A stretch of 5,980 nucleotides of DNA from contig NYUU01000105.1 in assembly GCA_002684175.1 (NCBI GenBank), positions 1 through 5,980 on the forward strand, written 5' to 3'. Positions 5,571 to 5,980 of this stretch are shown one piece after another (within the stretch, counting starts at the first letter, position 1; each line of letters starts with the position of its first letter). This DNA comes from Synechococcus sp. CPC35. Lineage in GTDB: Bacteria > Cyanobacteriota > Cyanobacteriia > PCC-6307 > Cyanobiaceae. Made by a program: the position numbers and the translations under genes. The notes beneath the pieces are model-generated. The model worked only from the letters and a program-made list of their open reading frames with translations, was not told where the DNA came from and ran no database searches.

Positions 5571-5801
5571 TTATTTCAGCCAGCCGGCACTGAGAATCAC
5601 AGCAAGGCTCAGAAAAATAGCCAGGCATGTCCATGTGACGCGGTTGAGAGTTGCTTCCGCACTGCTGGCGCTGCTGAACATGGAGCTTCCACTTGCCGCC
5701 AGGCCTCCCATTCCGTCACCTTTCGGGCTGTGAAGCAAGACAAGAACCATCAGCAAGATCCCAAGGGCGATCCAGCTCCAGGAAAGAATCGTAGTCAGCA
5801 T
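5571..5801 (-). CDS. secG: SecG, protein-export translocase subunit
   Basis: This 76-aa protein is the small accessory subunit of the SecYEG channel, which exports unfolded proteins across the cytoplasmic membrane and, in cyanobacteria, also into the thylakoid. It has the family layout: a first membrane helix at about residues 5-24 (LSWSWIALGILLMVLVLLHS), then a conserved Gly/Ser-rich cytoplasmic loop (PKGDGMGGLAASGSSMF), then a second helix at about 55-74 (VTWTCLAIFLSLAVILSAGW). Length is normal for SecG. The ATG at 5799-5801 shares one base with the gpmI stop codon (TGATG), so translation is likely coupled to the upstream gene. It faces the sulfotransferase gene tail to tail, and no clear terminator is seen in the 16 bases between. 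Confidence 0.93.
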   Translation of the reverse strand: MLTTILSWSWIALGILLMVLVLLHSPKGDGMGGLAASGSSMFSSASSAEATLNRVTWTCLAIFLSLAVILSAGWLK

Positions 5802-5980
5802 CAGACGGAGAGTGAAACAGGAACGGGAAGTTGAAAGGGCTCTGACTGTTCCACAGGATTGATCAGGGTGCGGCCTGTCATTTCCTGTGGTTGTGGCAGA
5901 TCAAGAAGCTGAAGCAGGGTCGGGGCGAGATCCGCCAGACCACCATCCTTGCGAAGCGTGACGTCATTGCCGTGGCCAGG
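5801..5980 (-). CDS. gpmI: 2,3-bisphosphoglycerate-independent phosphoglycerate mutase, C-terminal end (partial)
   Basis: The last 59 codons of a gene that begins outside the right edge. GpmI interconverts 3- and 2-phosphoglycerate in glycolysis and carbon metabolism, using two Mn ions and a phosphoserine intermediate, in the cytoplasm. The visible part begins [20 protein letters not shown] and continues [20 protein letters not shown], the standard C-terminal sequence of the family (LADLAPT...LLGL..P.EMTG.SL). The metal-binding residues lie upstream and cannot be checked. The tail after TLI is short and ends with TGA at 5801-5803, overlapping the secG ATG by one base, which indicates a gpmI-secG operon. 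G+C is high, unlike the sulfotransferase block. Confidence 0.93.
   Translation of the reverse strand, partial: PGHGNDVTLRKDGGLADLAPTLLQLLDLPQPQEMTGRTLINPVEQSEPFQLPVPVSLSV

Noticed and set aside
5551..5834. Plus-strand frames of 60 and 88 codons over secG
   Set aside because: They are antisense to secG and the gpmI end, both firmly identified, and have shadow-type composition.
1..5980. Phage defence system, CRISPR array or mobile element
   Set aside because: No nuclease, toxin, reverse transcriptase, transposase or integrase motif was seen, and no spaced repeats or terminal inverted repeats were found by eye.

Overview
The window looks like a piece of a marine picocyanobacterial chromosome (Synechococcus/Prochlorococcus type). 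The best evidence is a Ycf66-family membrane protein, a family limited to cyanobacteria and plastids. Several very small conserved-looking proteins of a picocyanobacterial style support this, as does a gpmI-secG pair of cyanobacterial type at the right edge. The genus is inferred; no marker gene is present.

Left part (1-939): a possible 3' end of an upstream gene is followed by two tiny plus-strand genes overlapping by one base. They encode a CxxC...CxxC zinc-ribbon-like basic protein (about 64-66 aa) and a 54-aa soluble protein. Their hairpin terminator lies between them and a convergent minus-strand gene for an 84-aa single-pass membrane protein. Next (1163-1513, minus) is the Ycf66-like protein, with a perfect 10-bp inverted repeat just after its stop codon. 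Then comes a gene-poor, AT-rich stretch of 459 bases (1514-1972).

Middle (1973-5554): three sulfotransferase-like genes. Two are on the minus strand (345 and 388 aa). One is divergent on the plus strand (369 aa). All three keep an N-terminal phosphosulfate-binding loop of the HxGxxKxxTTxxQ type (third copy with C and S substitutions), an S-x-E motif near residues 79-103, and an Arg with a Ser eight residues later, as in PAPS-dependent sulfotransferases. The first two are clearly AT-rich compared with the right-edge genes (for example 13 G+C of 60 at 2161-2220 versus 37 of 60 at 5641-5700). This suggests an acquired accessory module, probably for sulfating cell-surface or exported polysaccharide. 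No glycosyltransferase or exporter is in view, so the acceptor is unknown.

Right edge (5571-5980, minus): housekeeping genes. The C-terminal end of cofactor-independent phosphoglycerate mutase (gpmI) overlaps by one base the start of secG, a small two-helix subunit of the protein translocase. The secG end meets the third sulfotransferase gene tail to tail with 16 bases between. The sulfotransferase block therefore sits directly against core genes on one side and small cyanobacterial genes on the other. I saw no tRNA, rRNA, CRISPR array, transposase or integrase.
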